From an uncultured Bacteroides sp. (GTDB lineage: Bacteria; Bacteroidota; Bacteroidia; Bacteroidales; Bacteroidaceae): DNA of 7,591 nt. The translations under genes and the position numbers were made by a program. Location: contig CAMTFK010000220.1 of NCBI GenBank assembly GCA_947071285.1, positions 1 to 7,591 on the forward strand, in the 5' to 3' direction. Below the pieces are notes generated by a model. That model saw only the letters and a list, made by a program, of their open reading frames with translations. It searched no databases and was not told the origin of the DNA. Of the stretch, positions 7,533-7,591 are shown one piece after another (position 1 is the first letter of the stretch; every line of letters starts with the position of its first letter).

Positions 7533-7561
7533 TCTTATGCCCTTTCCTCGAAGGCATAAGA
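7533..7561 (-). promoter_or_regulatory. Hairpin downstream of the B12 box (probable P13-like element)
   Basis: A perfect 9-bp inverted repeat (arms 7533-7541 and 7553-7561, core CTTATGCC/GGCATAAG) encloses an 11-base loop. On the btuB transcript it begins 13 bases after the B12 box and ends 24 bases before the ATG. In many cobalamin riboswitches a hairpin at this place (P13) makes a kissing contact with loop L5 when ligand is bound and so blocks translation. No U-run follows, which argues against a terminator. L5 is outside the window, so the contact cannot be checked here. Confidence 0.7.
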
Positions 7562-7591
7562 AATGATCGGTTTTGCAGGTCTTCTGACTTA
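7562..7591 (-). promoter_or_regulatory. Cobalamin riboswitch, 3' part of aptamer with B12 box (partial)
   Basis: Read on the minus strand, 7591-7575 is TAAGTCAGAAGACCTGC, matching the conserved B12 box (AGYCAGGAGACCTGCC) apart from one G-to-A change and the last C. It lies 66 bases before the btuB start on the same strand, the expected place for a cobalamin riboswitch leader. Only the 3' end of the aptamer is present; the P2-P6 part and the promoter are beyond the window edge. It is predicted to reduce expression of btuBGFCD when cobalamin is abundant. Confidence 0.88.

Overview
The window is best read as the start of an assembled contig from a Bacteroidota bacterium, most likely a gut Bacteroidales close to Bacteroides. 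The signs are a surface lipoprotein with a Cys-Ser-Asp5 export signal, a short TonB-dependent receptor encoded directly before that lipoprotein, little dependence on Shine-Dalgarno sites, and a BtuG-like protein, a family known from Bacteroides. The first 44 bases are not genomic. They are the end of an Illumina P5 oligo, an i5 index and the complete Nextera read-1 adapter.

Layout, left to right. Bases 1-44 are adapter. Bases 45-1070 (+) hold a 5'-truncated, AT-rich alpha/beta hydrolase gene. Its apparent GTG start lies in the adapter and is false. After a 49-base convergent gap, almost all the rest is one minus-strand operon, transcribed right to left: btuB (7508-5463), btuG (5442-4315), btuF (4306-3164), btuC (3152-2121) and btuD (2121-1120). 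The gaps between these genes are 20, 8 and 11 bases, followed by a one-base TGATG overlap. At the right edge, upstream of btuB, lies the 3' part of a cobalamin riboswitch: a B12 box at 7575-7591 and a following hairpin at 7533-7561. The rest of the aptamer and the promoter lie outside the window.

Together the operon encodes a complete route for vitamin B12 and related corrinoids. BtuG captures the ligand at the cell surface, BtuB moves it through the outer membrane with TonB energy, BtuF binds it in the periplasm, and BtuC plus the ATPase BtuD import it across the inner membrane. The riboswitch should lower expression when cobalamin is plentiful. The system itself is known from Bacteroides.

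The less ordinary points are: a 17-bp RNA hairpin inside btuF whose three-base loop is exactly the lipidated cysteine codon, at the boundary between outer- and inner-membrane genes; the lack of an in-frame ATG for btuC, with a well-placed GGAG-ATG just out of frame; a BtuD with a roughly 75-residue C-terminal extension, a changed signature motif and no Q-loop glutamine; and the adapter contamination.
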